Notes: generated from the letters alone by a model not told the origin. Shown: positions 46,711-58,628, counted from the stretch's first letter. The stretch: DNA of 64,000 bases from Alphaproteobacteria bacterium (GCA_016722515.1 JADKJE010000002.1:124001-188000), one strand, 5' to 3'. A program made the numbers and translations.

Positions 46711-46739
46711 TTGACTTTTGCCGGCGAAGGTATTATATA
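46711..46739 (+). promoter_or_regulatory. Promoter of tRNA-Ile
   Basis: TTGACT (46711-46716) and TATATA (46734-46739) are separated by 17 bases. Transcription would start about 15 bases before the tRNA. Confidence 0.6.
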
Positions 46740-46761
46740 TGTCTCCCTAACTTTTTAGTAG

Positions 46762-46837
<76 letters not shown>

Positions 46838-47007
46838 CCCTACGCTCTGATGAGCTTCGTGTTCTTCAACCACCTTAACAGCCACCTGAAAATCGTTAGA
46901 TCGCAAGCCGTCCACCGAAGATTTGGCATAGGGGAAATCGGCTCCCTAAACCCCTCATTCCTTTCAACTAAGACCGCAAATCACCAGCCGAATAAAGAAC
47001 CAATTCC

Positions 47008-49656
47008 CTACTCAATCTTCCCATGACAATGCTTATATTTTTTACCCGATCCACACGGACACGGATCATTCCGGCTGACCCGTTCCTCATGCTCTTCGGT
47101 CGCTGAAAATGCGGGATCTTCATGGCTTTCATGCATTTCCTGCTGCGTCACAGGGAATGGTATCTCTGTATCAGGATTTTGCAATACTACGTGTGATAGC
47201 CGCTGAATCACGGTTTCACGCAGGTGAATCAATAAATTTTGGAACAGCACAAAGGCTTCCCGTTTATATTCATTCAATGGGTCTTTTTGACCATAGGCAC
47301 GCAAATTAATACCCTGGCGCAGATGATCAAGTGAATGAAGATGGTCCTTCCATAACTGATCTACCGACAAGAGCAGAATATGTTTCTCTACATCCCGCAT
47401 CACATCACTGCCGTAAAGCTCTTCTTTGTGTGCAATAATACCCAATGCAAGGTCCTGAATACGCTCTAGAAGCTGTTCTGGGCCCACGCCCTCTTCCTGA
47501 GCCCACGCAGAGACATCGACATGGATTCCATAAACGCGATACATTTCTTTTTGAAGATTTTCTAAATCCCACTCATCGACATAGCTATTATGAGGAACAA
47601 ACATTAAGAGCAAATCATGATTGAATTCTGCAATCATATCCAAAATGGTGTCGCGAATATTTTCTGCCGTCATCAACTCGATACGTTGTTCATAAATCAC
47701 TTTACGTTGATCATTCATGACTCGATCAAAATTAAGCAAATTCTTACGAATTTCGTAGTTACGAATTTCAATTTTTTGCTGAGCCTTTTCCAGTGTCCTG
47801 GTCAATAGCGGGCTTATGATCGCCTCACCATCTTTCAATCCCATTCGTTGCAACAATCCCGAAATACGATCGGAGCCAAAAATACGTAGCAAATCATCTT
47901 CAAGCGACAAAAAGAAACATGTTTCACCCGGATCACCCTGACGGCCCGAACGCCCACGCAGCTGATTATCAATCCTGCGGCTTTCATGACGCTCCGTACC
48001 AATAACATAGAGACCACCGGCATTAATAACGGTTCGCTTATCAGTTTCGAGCGTTTCTAAGGCCTTCTTTTTGGCCAATTCAAATTCTGCAGATCCCTCT
48101 TCTAAAGAAACCGTGGCATCATCCACCATCAATTCAGGATTTCCTCCCAGCATAATATCGGTTCCCCTACCCGCCATGTTGGTGGCAATGGTAATCGCTC
48201 CAGGACGACCAGCCTGGGCAATAATATGCGCTTCCTTTTCGTGATGGCGGGCATTAAGAACATGGTGAGGTAAATTTTGTTTTTTCAAAATTTCAGATAA
48301 TTCCTCAGATTTCTCAATGCTAATGGTTCCAACCAATACTGGTTGTTGACGTTGATGGCATTCTGCAATGCGATCAATGACGGCCTGGTATTTTTCCTTA
48401 AGCGTCCGGTAGACCACATCATCATTATCTTTACGAATCACTTTTTGGTTGGTAGTCACCTCAACCACATTCAAATTATAAATATCTTTGAATTCGTTAG
48501 CTTCTGTCATCGCCGTTCCTGTCATACCCCCCAAATGCGGGTATAACCGGAAATAATTCTGATAGGTAATCGAAGCAAGGGTTTGGTTTTCCTGCTGAAT
48601 GGTAACCGCCTCTTTTGCCTCAAGCGCCTGATGCAGCCCTTCTGAGAACCGCCGGCCCTCCGCCATCCTGCCAGTGAATTCATCGATAATAATAACTTTT
48701 GAATCTTTAACGACATAATCGACATCACGTGAAAATAACTTATTCGCGCGCAATGCCTGGTTAGCGTAATGCACAAGACTTACATGCTCCAGGTCATACA
48801 TACTGGATTTCTCTGGGAGCAAGCCATGTTGCTTCATGAGCGATTCAACATATTCTGTCCCTTCTTCCGTATACGTCACGGTACGGGCTTTTTCATCAAG
48901 ATCGTAATAGGATGGCTGAAGTTGCTTAATCAGTTTATCCATCACCACATACAAATCTGAACTTGTCTCTGCAGGCCCCGAAATAATAAGCGGCGTTCTG
49001 GCCTCATCGACCAAAATAGAGTCAACTTCATCGACCAACGCAAAATGGAATCCACGTTGCACCATAGCATTGATCTCATACTTCATATTATCCCTGAGAT
49101 AATCAAAGCCAAATTCATTATTCGTTCCATACGTAATATCGGATTGGTACGCCCGCCTTCTTTCAAGGTCACTCATATTATGGACGATACATCCGACTGA
49201 TAAACCAAGGAACCGATGCACCCCTCCCATCCAGTCGGAATCACGTTTTGCCAGGTAATCATTAACCGTAACCACGTGTACACCCTTCCCTTCCAAAGCC
49301 CTCAGATAGGATGGGAGCGTGGCGACAAGTGTCTTTCCTTCACCGGTTTTCATTTCGGCAATGCTATTTTGCATTAAAACCATACCACCCATGAGCTGGA
49401 CATCAAAATGCCTCATCCCCAGGGCTCGACGCGAAGCCTCCCTGACAACAGCAAAGGCTTCAACCAAGATATCATCGACCTTTTCTCCTTTGGTCAAACG
49501 ATCCCGGAATATCTGGGTTTGTGCACGCAACTCATCATCAGAAAGCGCCTGAATTTTCGGCTCCAACGCATTTATAGCTTGAATTCTCGGCCCAAATGAT
49601 TGGACAACCCGATCATTTACCGTACCGAATAATTTTTTTCCTAAATATCGAAACAT
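47008..49656 (-). CDS. secA: Protein translocase ATPase SecA
   Basis: SecA drives preproteins through SecYEG. Walker A is MKTGEGKT, the DEAD-like box is [16 protein letters not shown], and the IRA/helicase part shows [10 protein letters not shown]. The C-terminal zinc motif [12 protein letters not shown] binds SecB. The length of 882 is normal. It is monocistronic and diverges from the T4SS block, sharing a 289-base intergenic region with virB8. Confidence 0.98.
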   Translation of the reverse strand: MFRYLGKKLFGTVNDRVVQSFGPRIQAINALEPKIQALSDDELRAQTQIFRDRLTKGEKVDDILVEAFAVVREASRRALGMRHFDVQLMGGMVLMQNSIAEMKTGEGKTLVATLPSYLRALEGKGVHVVTVNDYLAKRDSDWMGGVHRFLGLSVGCIVHNMSDLERRRAYQSDITYGTNNEFGFDYLRDNMKYEINAMVQRGFHFALVDEVDSILVDEARTPLIISGPAETSSDLYVVMDKLIKQLQPSYYDLDEKARTVTYTEEGTEYVESLMKQHGLLPEKSSMYDLEHVSLVHYANQALRANKLFSRDVDYVVKDSKVIIIDEFTGRMAEGRRFSEGLHQALEAKEAVTIQQENQTLASITYQNYFRLYPHLGGMTGTAMTEANEFKDIYNLNVVEVTTNQKVIRKDNDDVVYRTLKEKYQAVIDRIAECHQRQQPVLVGTISIEKSEELSEILKKQNLPHHVLNARHHEKEAHIIAQAGRPGAITIATNMAGRGTDIMLGGNPELMVDDATVSLEEGSAEFELAKKKALETLETDKRTVINAGGLYVIGTERHESRRIDNQLRGRSGRQGDPGETCFFLSLEDDLLRIFGSDRISGLLQRMGLKDGEAIISPLLTRTLEKAQQKIEIRNYEIRKNLLNFDRVMNDQRKVIYEQRIELMTAENIRDTILDMIAEFNHDLLLMFVPHNSYVDEWDLENLQKEMYRVYGIHVDVSAWAQEEGVGPEQLLERIQDLALGIIAHKEELYGSDVMRDVEKHILLLSVDQLWKDHLHSLDHLRQGINLRAYGQKDPLNEYKREAFVLFQNLLIHLRETVIQRLSHVVLQNPDTEIPFPVTQQEMHESHEDPAFSATEEHEERVSRNDPCPCGSGKKYKHCHGKIE

Positions 49657-49878
49657 GCGACACCTTTGACTGATAATTCAACACGCCCAGAATAAAGTAA
49701 TCTGGACCACACCTTCTCGCGCCTCATCGAAGTTAGAGCGTCATTAAAACCCATAACGACGCGCGTATCAATAAAAAATTAAGTTTCTTAGTCTAAACAT
49801 AAACTTGGATATTTTAAAAACGTAAGGCCGCCGAGCCGAATTCTTGATAAAACATCCTAGTTGGAACTCTTTTTAGTG

Positions 49879-49931
49879 CCTAAAATGTCAATTAAAGATG
49901 CGCCGGTGCATTAGACAGTTGTCATTTTAGG
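49879..49931. repeat. Nested inverted repeat upstream of virB8
   Basis: CCTAAAATG (49879-49887) and CATTTTAGG (49923-49931) are perfect inverted arms. An inner ATGC/GCAT hairpin with a GC-rich loop lies between them. The element ends 15 bases before the GTG of virB8, so it may affect transcription or translation of the operon. Confidence 0.45.
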
Positions 49932-49945
49932 TAAATAATAATAAA

Positions 49946-50692
49946 GTGGCTAGCAAAATTGGGTTACTTATGCTTCGCAAGATCATCACCGCCATTAATA
50001 AAGAACGCTCCAAAAGAAAGCAGGGCGCCTCTAGTCTGCGCAGTTGGTATGCCGACAAGTATCAGACGGTTGTTGTCCAACGCAATCTGCTTGCGCTTAT
50101 CTCTATTTCATCATTATTATGCATTGCCGTTGGTTTATTTACGGTTATTTCGATTTCTTCAAGCAAAAAAATACTTCCTTTTGTTATTGAAATTGAGGAT
50201 AAAACAGGGATTGTTCACATCGTAAACCCCGCCACTATTCAACAATACACCGCCGAAGACGCGCTGCTTAAGTCATTTATTGTCCAATACGTAAGAGCCC
50301 GCGAAGGATACGACCCCAACCGCTACCGGGAGAATTTTTATCAGACCATCCGTATTATGTCTTCTGATCGAGTATACGGAGCGTTCAAGTCTCAAATTGA
50401 CCTAAAAAATCCCAACAGTCCGATTTTGCGCTTTGGCACCGCCTTTACCCGCGTTGTCGAATTTAAATCGGTCAATTTGAAAAAAGAAACGGGGAATAAT
50501 GTCATCAGCGCTCAAGTTAGATTCGTTGTTCAAGGCGATGGCCTTGCTGGCAGAATGGAGCCTGAACATAAAATTGCTATCATCGATTTTGAATTTAGAC
50601 CCAATTTGGAATTCAATTTTGATGAAAGAAATGCCAATCCACTGGGATTCACTGTTGTCGGTTATAGAGTAGATCAAGATGCTGTCCAATAA
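49946..50692 (+). CDS. virB8: Type IV secretion protein VirB8
   Basis: VirB8 is a bitopic inner-membrane assembly factor of type IV secretion systems. A basic cytoplasmic N-terminus is followed by a membrane helix at about residues 48-72. The NTF2-like periplasmic domain contains RAREGYDPNRYRENF and ends with NPLGFTVVGYRVD. The GTG at 49946 is the longest start; an ATG at 49970 is an alternative, and neither has a strong ribosome site. It is the first gene of virB8-B9-B10-B11-D4, and its last 14 bases overlap virB9. Confidence 0.92.
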   Translation: MASKIGLLMLRKIITAINKERSKRKQGASSLRSWYADKYQTVVVQRNLLALISISSLLCIAVGLFTVISISSSKKILPFVIEIEDKTGIVHIVNPATIQQYTAEDALLKSFIVQYVRAREGYDPNRYRENFYQTIRIMSSDRVYGAFKSQIDLKNPNSPILRFGTAFTRVVEFKSVNLKKETGNNVISAQVRFVVQGDGLAGRMEPEHKIAIIDFEFRPNLEFNFDERNANPLGFTVVGYRVDQDAVQ

Positions 50693-51503
50693 ATTATTTA
50701 CTACATTATTATTCATTTTCCTTTGCCTTCCCTTTACTGCGATGGGAGGCATTGGCAAACCCATTGCCACAGATAGCCGCATAAAGACGCTGGTTTATAG
50801 CGCAAATGAGGTTTATCATGTAACCGTTCAATATGGCTATCAAACCAATATTGAATTTGGCGTTGGTGAGGATATTCAAACCATTTCTATGGGTAATTCT
50901 TTTATTCTCGACGCCACCCCTGTTGGCCGGAGACTTTTTCTAAAGCCCCTGGAAGACAATTCTAAGACGAACCTCACGGTTATCACCACCAAGCGGTCTT
51001 ATTATTTTGAAATTCAAACTAAATCCGAGACGGATGTTGAAGACGAAGAGCTCGCTTACGTCATCCGTTTTTATTACCCAGATAAGGAAACCGAGTTTGA
51101 CGAATCCGACAATCCTGAAATGGCTGGGGTCGCCGGCGCGATTGGCAAAGACAGCTTAGGCTCCCTTCAAGCCCCTCGTATTTCCAGCTTTAATTTTGAT
51201 TATGCTCTCAAAGGCCCAGAACGCGCATCGCCCGTTCGTGTATTTGATGATGGGCAGTCCACTTATTTGCAATTCGAAAATGAGAGCATTGCTCCCAGTT
51301 TCTCAATCATTGATAACAACAAGGAAATCCCCATTTCCTTCAGAAGGCTTGGACCTTATTATGTTATCAGCCAAACATTCCCTCATTTAATCATGAGGTC
51401 TGGTTATGACCTCATCTGCATTTATAATGAAAGGCAATTTTCGGCGCAGGCTGCGCCAATGGGCCAATCAATGCCAACCCCTCAGTCACAACCTCCTTTA
51501 TGA
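50679..51503 (+). CDS. virB9: Type IV secretion protein VirB9
   Basis: VirB9 forms the outer-membrane core complex with VirB10. A signal peptide (residues 1-22) is followed by KTLVYSANEVYHVTVQYGYQT, which spans the conserved N-terminal domain start. The C-terminal domain (FNFDYALKG, PVRVFDDGQSTYLQF) is typical of VirB9/CagX. The length of 274 is normal. It overlaps virB10 by 4 bases. Confidence 0.95.
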   Translation: MLSNKLFTTLLFIFLCLPFTAMGGIGKPIATDSRIKTLVYSANEVYHVTVQYGYQTNIEFGVGEDIQTISMGNSFILDATPVGRRLFLKPLEDNSKTNLTVITTKRSYYFEIQTKSETDVEDEELAYVIRFYYPDKETEFDESDNPEMAGVAGAIGKDSLGSLQAPRISSFNFDYALKGPERASPVRVFDDGQSTYLQFENESIAPSFSIIDNNKEIPISFRRLGPYYVISQTFPHLIMRSGYDLICIYNERQFSAQAAPMGQSMPTPQSQPPL

Positions 51504-52741
51504 TCACACCAGTACCACCCAACCATTATGATTCAGCCGAAGATATAACCCCTGAAATCAGCCAGGGCGCCACGGCTGTTGCGTCTTCTAAGGGGCGAAA
51601 TCTCCTTATGATTGGACTCATTGTGGGTGGGTGTGCCATTATTGCATGGCTTGTTTTTGGCGGAAATTCCGAGAATAAGAAAGCACCGCCCCCCTTGAAT
51701 CCCCCCGTGGATATGAGTGAAAAAATACAAACCAAGCCTGCACCTCCTCCGGTTGAGGTGATTCCAACACCAGCACCTTCGTTGCCTGAACCACCCCCAC
51801 TTAAAGAATTGACGCTTCCAGAACCTCCTACTCCAGCTCAGGCGGGTCCCGTTATGCCTACAGGTGACGAACCGAATGCTGTTCTTCCACCTCCGCCCCC
51901 AAGCCTTGATGTCTCGGCAGAAAAAACTAAGTCCGATGATCCAGAGTTAAAGCAACGTATGGATGCGCGCAAAAAAGCCGGAATTATTGTCAAAGGCGGG
52001 AAGGGTCTTAATATTGGCGGAATGTTTGGAAGAGACGAGCAAAAAGCCAATGAAAAGATCGAACGTACCGGCGCCGATCAATCGACCGCAAAAACCATTG
52101 GCGACCCGTCCATCATCATCGCCCAGGGGAAAATCATTGATGCCGTGCTTGAGACCGCTATTAATACTGATATTCCTGGCCCACTCCGTGGTATCGTCAA
52201 TCGCGATATCTACGCGGAAACAGGCAAGGCCGTACTGATCCCGAAAGGATCACGTCTGATCGGGAAATATGAAGCAAATGTGGTTCGTGGACAATCGCGC
52301 GTTGCCATTTCCTGGGACAGGCTTATCCGTCCCAATGGAACGGACATCGAACTTAAATCTCCTGCTGTTGATCCACTTGGCCGTTCGGGAATCGAAGGAA
52401 CCGTCTACGATCGTTACGGCGAAATGCTGCAAAATTCATTGCTCGTAAGCATCCTTACTTTCACAACGGCGATTGGCGCTGAGAAAATTTCAGGCAGCGA
52501 TAATGGCGTCTCCTTAACTCAAAATTCTGGAGGAGGCACCACCACCAGCGGCAGCGCATCTGATTTTGCCCTGCTTCAGGGCGTTACCAGCCTAGGAAAT
52601 TTAGGGAAGGGCTTGCTTTCCGATTTTGCTCAAGTCAAACCGACCATTACGATTGATCAAGGAACTAAAATTAAGGTGTTCGTGAATCGTGATCTGGTTT
52701 TCCCAGAAGGCTCCTCCACTGATGTGAGATTGGTAAAATGA
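51500..52741 (+). CDS. virB10: Type IV secretion protein VirB10
   Basis: VirB10 spans from inner to outer membrane as the energy-sensing scaffold. The protein has a cytoplasmic N-terminus, a membrane helix at about residues 33-54 and a Pro-rich linker (residues ~65-140). The TrbI-type C-terminal domain shows LIPKGSRLIGKYEANVVRGQ and FVNRDLVFP. The length of 413 is normal. It overlaps the start of virB11 by 4 bases. Confidence 0.95.
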   Translation: MITPVPPNHYDSAEDITPEISQGATAVASSKGRNLLMIGLIVGGCAIIAWLVFGGNSENKKAPPPLNPPVDMSEKIQTKPAPPPVEVIPTPAPSLPEPPPLKELTLPEPPTPAQAGPVMPTGDEPNAVLPPPPPSLDVSAEKTKSDDPELKQRMDARKKAGIIVKGGKGLNIGGMFGRDEQKANEKIERTGADQSTAKTIGDPSIIIAQGKIIDAVLETAINTDIPGPLRGIVNRDIYAETGKAVLIPKGSRLIGKYEANVVRGQSRVAISWDRLIRPNGTDIELKSPAVDPLGRSGIEGTVYDRYGEMLQNSLLVSILTFTTAIGAEKISGSDNGVSLTQNSGGGTTTSGSASDFALLQGVTSLGNLGKGLLSDFAQVKPTITIDQGTKIKVFVNRDLVFPEGSSTDVRLVK

Positions 52742-53713
52742 CCTTTACAGCTCTTGAAACCTATCTTGGCCCTCTACAGCCCATCTTTGCGCAAGAAGGC
52801 GTAAGTGAGGTTTCGATTAATAAACCGGGTGAAGTATGGGTTGAACAACGCGGGGACATGTTTCGCCATGAAGTCCCCGAGCTTGATCTAGAGCACTTGA
52901 AAGGCCTGGCACATTTGATTGCACAATCAACCGAACAACGCGTCAGTGAAGAAACGCCCTTTTATCAGCAACGCTTCCAGCGGGTTATCGGTTCAAATCG
53001 TGTTCCCACCCGCATGTGAATCTGGTACCGTGACAGTATCTATCCGTAAACAAACCGTTTTGAACTTTAACCTTGATAAATATGAAGAGTTAGGTGCCTT
53101 TGCATCCGCCACCTCCCATGAAAAAGATGATCTCGACAAAGAAGAACTTAACAAGCTTCTGGATGCCAACCAACTCAAAGAATTCCTGCGGCAAACCGTA
53201 TTAAGGAAAAAGAACCTGATCATCAGTGGCGGTACATCGACGGGAAAAACAACATTTACCAATGCGCTTCTTAAAGAAATTCCGCATGTTGAGAGGCTTA
53301 TAACGGTTGAAGATGCTCGTGAGGTATTTTTGGATCAACCTAATCGCGTTCACTTAATCGCCTCCAAAGGCGGGCAGGGAAGGGCGAACGTCACCACCCA
53401 AGACCTTATTGAAGCCTGTCTGCGCTTGCGCCCTGATCGTATTATTGTGGGTGAGTTACGAGGAAAAGAAGCATTTAGTTTTTTAAGAGCTATCAATACG
53501 GGGCACCCAGGGTCTATCTCAACACTACACGCCGATACACCTCAGCTTGCTTTTGAACAGCTGGTTCTAATGGTAATGCAGGCTGGACTTGGAATTAGCC
53601 GTGATCAAATTTATCAATATGTTAAAAATGTCATTGATGTCGTCGTTCAACTCAAACGGGGAGAGAAGGGACGTCGTTTTATCTCCGAAGTCTATTATAA
53701 AGCGAGAAGTTAA
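52738..53713 (+). pseudogene. virB11: VirB11 ATPase gene with a single-base frameshift
   Basis: VirB11 is the hexameric traffic ATPase that powers T4SS assembly and substrate transfer. The first frame starts by overlapping virB10 and encodes the VirB11 N-terminal domain. It then breaks near residue 75 and stops at 53019. The +1 frame supplies the remainder: VQIVFPPACESGTVTVSIRKQ, Walker A GGTSTGKTT and Walker B RPDRIIVGELRG to the end. The junction is at TTTT (52960-52963), where three T would restore one protein of about 324 residues. The coding sequence on both sides is well conserved. It could be a recent mutation, an assembly error or a recoded gene. Confidence 0.88.
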
Positions 53714-53718
53714 ACAGT

Positions 53719-55731
53719 ATGAGTTCTGAATCAGTTGCTTTTAACCAGATACGGAATTTTGTTATCATTAGTGTGCTTGTCACGTTGGTGGGTATCGTTA
53801 CCTTTTATATTTCAGCATTCCTATTTTTAATTTCAGAAATAGGCTTTAATGCCTTTTCAAATCAATATATTGACCCGGCCTATTTGCGCGCCATTATGCT
53901 ACATTACTGGCAATATTGGTGGGCCTACAAAAGTATTATGCCCTGGGAATATCATGAATATTTCCCTGCCAGACTATTCATATGCTCCTTTGGAACGTTT
54001 GGTTTCCTTGGCTTAGTTCTGTATGTCTTCCGCGCGCCTATCATTGATTATCGCCCCTTTAAAAAGAAAGAATCCGTTCACGGTGATGCGCACTGGGCAA
54101 CCGAAAAAGATATTAAGAAAGCCAAATTACGCTGCAAAACAGGTATTCTCTTGGGGCGAGACCGACAGGGGCTTTTAATTGCTGATGGCTATCAACATGC
54201 CTTATTATTTGCACCAACGGGTTCTGGTAAAGGTGTGGGCTTCGTTATTCCGAACTTGCTTTTTTGGCATGAATCCATTGTTGTTCATGATATTAAACTT
54301 GAAAACTATGAACTTGGCAGTGGTTACCGCGCCAAAAAGCTAAAACAAAAAACCTATGTCTGGAGCCCGGCCGATCCCGATGGCTACAGCCATTGCTATA
54401 ACCCGCTTGATTGGATCAGTAGTAAGCCTGGACAAATGGTGGATGACGTACAGAAAATCGCCAACCTGATCCTCCCTGAACAGGAGTTCTGGAATAACGA
54501 AGCGCGAAGCCTCTTCGTTGGAGTCGTGCTGTATCTATTGGCTGTTCCAGAAAAAGTTAAATCATTTGGAGAAGTCGTGCGCACCATGCGTAGCGATGAT
54601 GTGGTGTATAATTTAGCCGTGGTGCTTGATACGATCGGTAAGGTAATCCACCCAGTCGCTTATATGAACATTGCGGCTTTCTTGCAAAAAGCAGATAAAG
54701 AGCGTTCAGGCGTTATTTCAACCATGAACTCTTCGCTTGAATTATGGGCCAACCCCTTAATTGATACAGCAACCGCGTCCAGCGACTTTAACTTCCTTAG
54801 TTTTAAGCGCGATCGCACCTCAGTTTTCGTCGGCTTAACCCCCGATAACATTAATCGTTTACAACCGCTCATGCAGGTATTTTATCAGCAAGCGACCGAA
54901 TTTCTTTGCCGTAAGATTCCAAAAAAAGATGAGCCCTATGGCGTTCTTTTCATGTTGGACGAGTTTCCTACGCTTGGAAAAATGGAACAATTCCAAACAG
55001 GTATTGCTTATTTCCGGGGATACAAAGTACGTCTTTTCATTATTATTCAAGATACTGAACAGCTTAAAGGTATTTACGAAGAATCAGGAATGAACTCATT
55101 CCTGTCAAACTCCACCTACCGTATTACCTTTGCTGCGAACAACTACGAAACCGCAAACTTGATTTCGCAATTGATCGGAAACAAAACCGTTAAACAGGAA
55201 TCGGTTAACCGCCCTAAGTTCTTAGATCTAAATCCGGCTTCACGGTCGTTACACGTTTCGGAAGCCCAACGAGCATTGTTGCTACCACAAGAGGTTATCG
55301 GTTTGCCTCGTGATCAGCAGATTCTCCTTATTGAGTCATCCCCTCCGATTAAATCCAAGAAGATTTTCTACTATAATGAAAGGTTCTTCAAAAAGCGGCT
55401 ACTTCCTCCGATTGAAATTCCACAGCAAGAGCCTTACGATCCGCGTAAATTTGAAGCCAAATCAAAAGCAGATCAACCTGCAGATGCACCGAAGCCCGTC
55501 CAACAGCCCGCACCGGCCTTACCTCCTACACCACCAGCGCCTCCTCCGCCAGCGCCTCCTCAATCTAAACCTACAAACCTGCCACCATTCCCACCTATTG
55601 ATTTTGATGATGATGACGATTTGTTTGACGATCTTGATGACGATGACGACGATGATGATGACGACAATAGTGACGATTCATTTGATGACCTCGACGATTT
55701 GGATGACTTACTACCACCCCAAAAACCATAA
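53719..55731 (+). CDS. virD4: Type IV secretion coupling protein VirD4 with Asp-rich tail
   Basis: VirD4 recruits substrates to the T4SS channel. Two membrane segments lie in the first ~110 residues. Walker A is APTGSGKGVGFVIP and Walker B is LFMLDEFPTLGKM. The family length is about 590-650. Beyond the ATPase domain comes a Lys/Pro/Ala linker, then a run of 37 residues of which 26 are Asp, encoded by GAT/GAC repeats at about 55600-55710. The gene starts 6 bases after virB11. The acidic C-terminal tail may dock substrates or chaperones, as acidic VirD4 tails do in some systems; that is inference. Confidence 0.94.
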   Translation: MSSESVAFNQIRNFVIISVLVTLVGIVTFYISAFLFLISEIGFNAFSNQYIDPAYLRAIMLHYWQYWWAYKSIMPWEYHEYFPARLFICSFGTFGFLGLVLYVFRAPIIDYRPFKKKESVHGDAHWATEKDIKKAKLRCKTGILLGRDRQGLLIADGYQHALLFAPTGSGKGVGFVIPNLLFWHESIVVHDIKLENYELGSGYRAKKLKQKTYVWSPADPDGYSHCYNPLDWISSKPGQMVDDVQKIANLILPEQEFWNNEARSLFVGVVLYLLAVPEKVKSFGEVVRTMRSDDVVYNLAVVLDTIGKVIHPVAYMNIAAFLQKADKERSGVISTMNSSLELWANPLIDTATASSDFNFLSFKRDRTSVFVGLTPDNINRLQPLMQVFYQQATEFLCRKIPKKDEPYGVLFMLDEFPTLGKMEQFQTGIAYFRGYKVRLFIIIQDTEQLKGIYEESGMNSFLSNSTYRITFAANNYETANLISQLIGNKTVKQESVNRPKFLDLNPASRSLHVSEAQRALLLPQEVIGLPRDQQILLIESSPPIKSKKIFYYNERFFKKRLLPPIEIPQQEPYDPRKFEAKSKADQPADAPKPVQQPAPALPPTPPAPPPPAPPQSKPTNLPPFPPIDFDDDDDLFDDLDDDDDDDDDDNSDDSFDDLDDLDDLLPPQKP

Positions 55732-55964
55732 TTAAAGCACAGAACCTCGGAAACGCATCATCGTCCTATTTCGCAATGATTCATATCGGTGCGATGTCAC
55801 GTATCATGCCAATGTTATTAATGACATTGATGTCCTTGCGCCCACGGCTCATTCTGCTTGAAAACAAGATGACAATCCGTGTCTAAATTTTTATACGACT
55901 GGAGAAACATAATAACCCACGTGGCTATCCATCTTCCAAGAGGGAAATAGAGGCAACCTCACGA

Positions 55965-58610
55965 TTACAGAATCGATTGCAATTTCTCTCTGACTGCCGC
56001 TAGTGCTTGATCAATATGCTCACCTTGCGGACCACCAGATTGGGCAAAATCGGGTTTACCCCCACCGCCAGCCCCTCCCACAGCGGCTGTACCGGCCTTC
56101 ACCAGCTCTACTGCACTTATTTTTCCGGTTAAATCGGAAGAGACGGTCACGATAATAGCCGCCTTACCATCGGTATTACTTGCTACCACCACAACTCCAG
56201 AGGTCATTTGCTTTTTCATGTTTTCAGCAATATCACGCAATTCTTTAGCTGGGATATTCTGGAGGATTTTAGCTGCCACGGAAATGCCGTTTATTTGCTC
56301 AACCTGAAGCGTATCACCCTCGCCTCCTAGGGCAGCATCTTTTCGTGCCTGACTCAGCGCTTTATCAAGATTCTTGCGTTCCTGCATCAGGTCATGAATG
56401 CGGGTCACAAGTTCAGCAGGCGTGGCCTTTAAAAGTCCAGCGATTTGTTGAAGCAAGACGTCCTGCGAACGGGCCATTTGATATGCCTGCATGGCTGTGG
56501 TCGCTTCGATCCGCCGAATACCAGCAGCCACCGCACCTTCACCCAGCACTTTAAAATAGCCAATATCACCGGTTGCCTTCACGTGGGTACCACCACATAA
56601 CTCGACTGAGTAAGGATGTGTTTCGTATTGCTCTTGCCCCATATCGACGACGCGCACCTGGTCACCGTATTTTTCACCAAACAATGCCAAAGCGCCCTTT
56701 TTAATAGCATCTTCAGGTTTCATCACCTGCGTATTAACTGGGGTATTGCGAATCACCAACTGGTTTACTTTGGTTTCAATGGCCGTTATTTCTTCGGCTG
56801 TTAATGATTTATTATGACTAAAATCAAAACGCAAACGATCCGCAGCGACTAACGATCCTTTTTGCACCACATGCGAGCCCAGAACTTCACGCAAAACCGA
56901 ATGAAGAAGATGGGTTGCTGAGTGATTCGACCGCAGTGCATCCCTTCTTATAATATCAATAGAGGCGGTAAGGGTCTGGCCTGTTTTAATAGTTCCTTGC
57001 AAAACCGTGCCAAAATGAATAATAAGATCCCCTAATTTTTTCTGGGTATCTTTAATTTCAACCACGAGGCCGTTTGCTTGTAATGTACCGTGGTCACCCA
57101 TTTGACCGCCGGATTCACCATAGAAAGGCGTTTGATTCAGAATCACCACCACCTCTTCACCGGCAGACGCTTGCTCAATTATTTTTCCATCGGCAACCAT
57201 CGCTTGGACAATGGCCTCAGCAGACGTAGAACCATATCCTACAAATTCTGAAACGCCCACCTGAGAGCGAATATCATACCATAATACGTCCGTCTCTTTT
57301 TCACCCGATCCTACCCATGCCGCTTTAGCACGTTTTTTCTGCTCCTGCATCGACGCAGCAAAACCTTGGTCGTCGACACTAATGCCACGCCCACGTAGAA
57401 TATCCACCGTTAAATCTAACGGAAATCCGTAGGTATCATAGAGTTTAAAAGCCACATCGCCAGCAAGCTGTGCACCTTTGGATAAATGCCCAGCCTCCTG
57501 ATCCAGCAATTTCATACCACGTCCCAATGTTTCACCAAAACGCTCTTCTTCAAGGCGCAAATTTTCTTCAATCATGGGTTGGGCACGAAGCAATTCGGGA
57601 TAGGCAGCTCCCATATGCTCTACAAGCGTAGGCACAAGCTGGCACAACATCGGTTCATGATAATCCATATGATAGACATGACGCATTGCCCGACGCATAA
57701 TACGCCTCAGCACATAACCTCGCCCTTCGTTGGACGGCATAACACCATCGGCCATTAAAAAGCAGCTCGCCCTGATATGATCAGCAACAACGCGGTGAGA
57801 TACGCGATGTTTATTAGCACCATCTCCTACTATTTCCTGGGAGGTTTTAATAAGATGTTTAAATAAATCAATATCATAATTATCATGCACACCTTGAATC
57901 ACGGCAGCAATCCGCTCCAATCCCATACCAGTGTCAATCGATGGTTTAGGTAAATTAATACGCTCACCACCTAAAAGCTGTTCATATTGCATGAACACCA
58001 AATTCCAAATTTCGATGAAACGGTCTCCATCCTCGTCAGGTGTCCCAGGAAGCCCTCCAGGAATATGGTCGCCATGATCATAAAATATTTCCGAACATGG
58101 ACCGCATGGTCCGGTATCACCCATAGACCAGAAATTATCGCTGGTCGCAATACGGATAATCCGATCATCCGAAAATCCTGCGATTTTTTTCCATAAATTA
58201 AAGGCTTCATCATCGGTATGATACACCGTTACATAAAGCTTCTCACGGGGGAGGCCAGCTTCTTTGGTAATAAACTCCCAGGCATAATGGATTGATTTTT
58301 CCTTAAAATAATCACCAAAGGAAAAATTGCCCAGCATCTCAAAGAAGGTGTGGTGGCGTGCCGTATAACCAACATTATCAAGATCATTATGTTTGCCGCC
58401 GGCGCGTACACATTTCTGCGAACTGGCTGCCTTTACATAAGGCAGCTTCTCTGTACCCGTAAATGCTTTTTTAAACTGCACCATACCCGCATTCGTAAAC
58501 ATAAGCGACGGATCGTGATGAGGCACAAGTGGCGACGAAGGCACCACGTCATGTCCATTCTTGGCAAAATAGCCTAGAAAAGCAGCCCTTATATCATTTA
58601 CGGTATACAT
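55965..58610 (-). CDS. alaS: Alanyl-tRNA synthetase
   Basis: AlaS charges tRNA-Ala. The class II catalytic domain ([28 protein letters not shown]) is followed by the editing domain with zinc ligands in [11 protein letters not shown] and [15 protein letters not shown]. The C-Ala domain ends in [14 protein letters not shown]. The length of 881 is normal. It lies downstream of recA, the widely conserved recA-alaS order. Confidence 0.98.
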   Translation of the reverse strand: MYTVNDIRAAFLGYFAKNGHDVVPSSPLVPHHDPSLMFTNAGMVQFKKAFTGTEKLPYVKAASSQKCVRAGGKHNDLDNVGYTARHHTFFEMLGNFSFGDYFKEKSIHYAWEFITKEAGLPREKLYVTVYHTDDEAFNLWKKIAGFSDDRIIRIATSDNFWSMGDTGPCGPCSEIFYDHGDHIPGGLPGTPDEDGDRFIEIWNLVFMQYEQLLGGERINLPKPSIDTGMGLERIAAVIQGVHDNYDIDLFKHLIKTSQEIVGDGANKHRVSHRVVADHIRASCFLMADGVMPSNEGRGYVLRRIMRRAMRHVYHMDYHEPMLCQLVPTLVEHMGAAYPELLRAQPMIEENLRLEEERFGETLGRGMKLLDQEAGHLSKGAQLAGDVAFKLYDTYGFPLDLTVDILRGRGISVDDQGFAASMQEQKKRAKAAWVGSGEKETDVLWYDIRSQVGVSEFVGYGSTSAEAIVQAMVADGKIIEQASAGEEVVVILNQTPFYGESGGQMGDHGTLQANGLVVEIKDTQKKLGDLIIHFGTVLQGTIKTGQTLTASIDIIRRDALRSNHSATHLLHSVLREVLGSHVVQKGSLVAADRLRFDFSHNKSLTAEEITAIETKVNQLVIRNTPVNTQVMKPEDAIKKGALALFGEKYGDQVRVVDMGQEQYETHPYSVELCGGTHVKATGDIGYFKVLGEGAVAAGIRRIEATTAMQAYQMARSQDVLLQQIAGLLKATPAELVTRIHDLMQERKNLDKALSQARKDAALGGEGDTLQVEQINGISVAAKILQNIPAKELRDIAENMKKQMTSGVVVVASNTDGKAAIIVTVSSDLTGKISAVELVKAGTAAVGGAGGGGKPDFAQSGGPQGEHIDQALAAVREKLQSIL

Positions 58611-58628
58611 TTTCAGTTCCTCACTAAT

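Noticed and set aside
55813..55832. Short inverted repeat between virD4 and alaS
   Set aside because: Only six paired bases with no T-tract; too weak to call a terminator.
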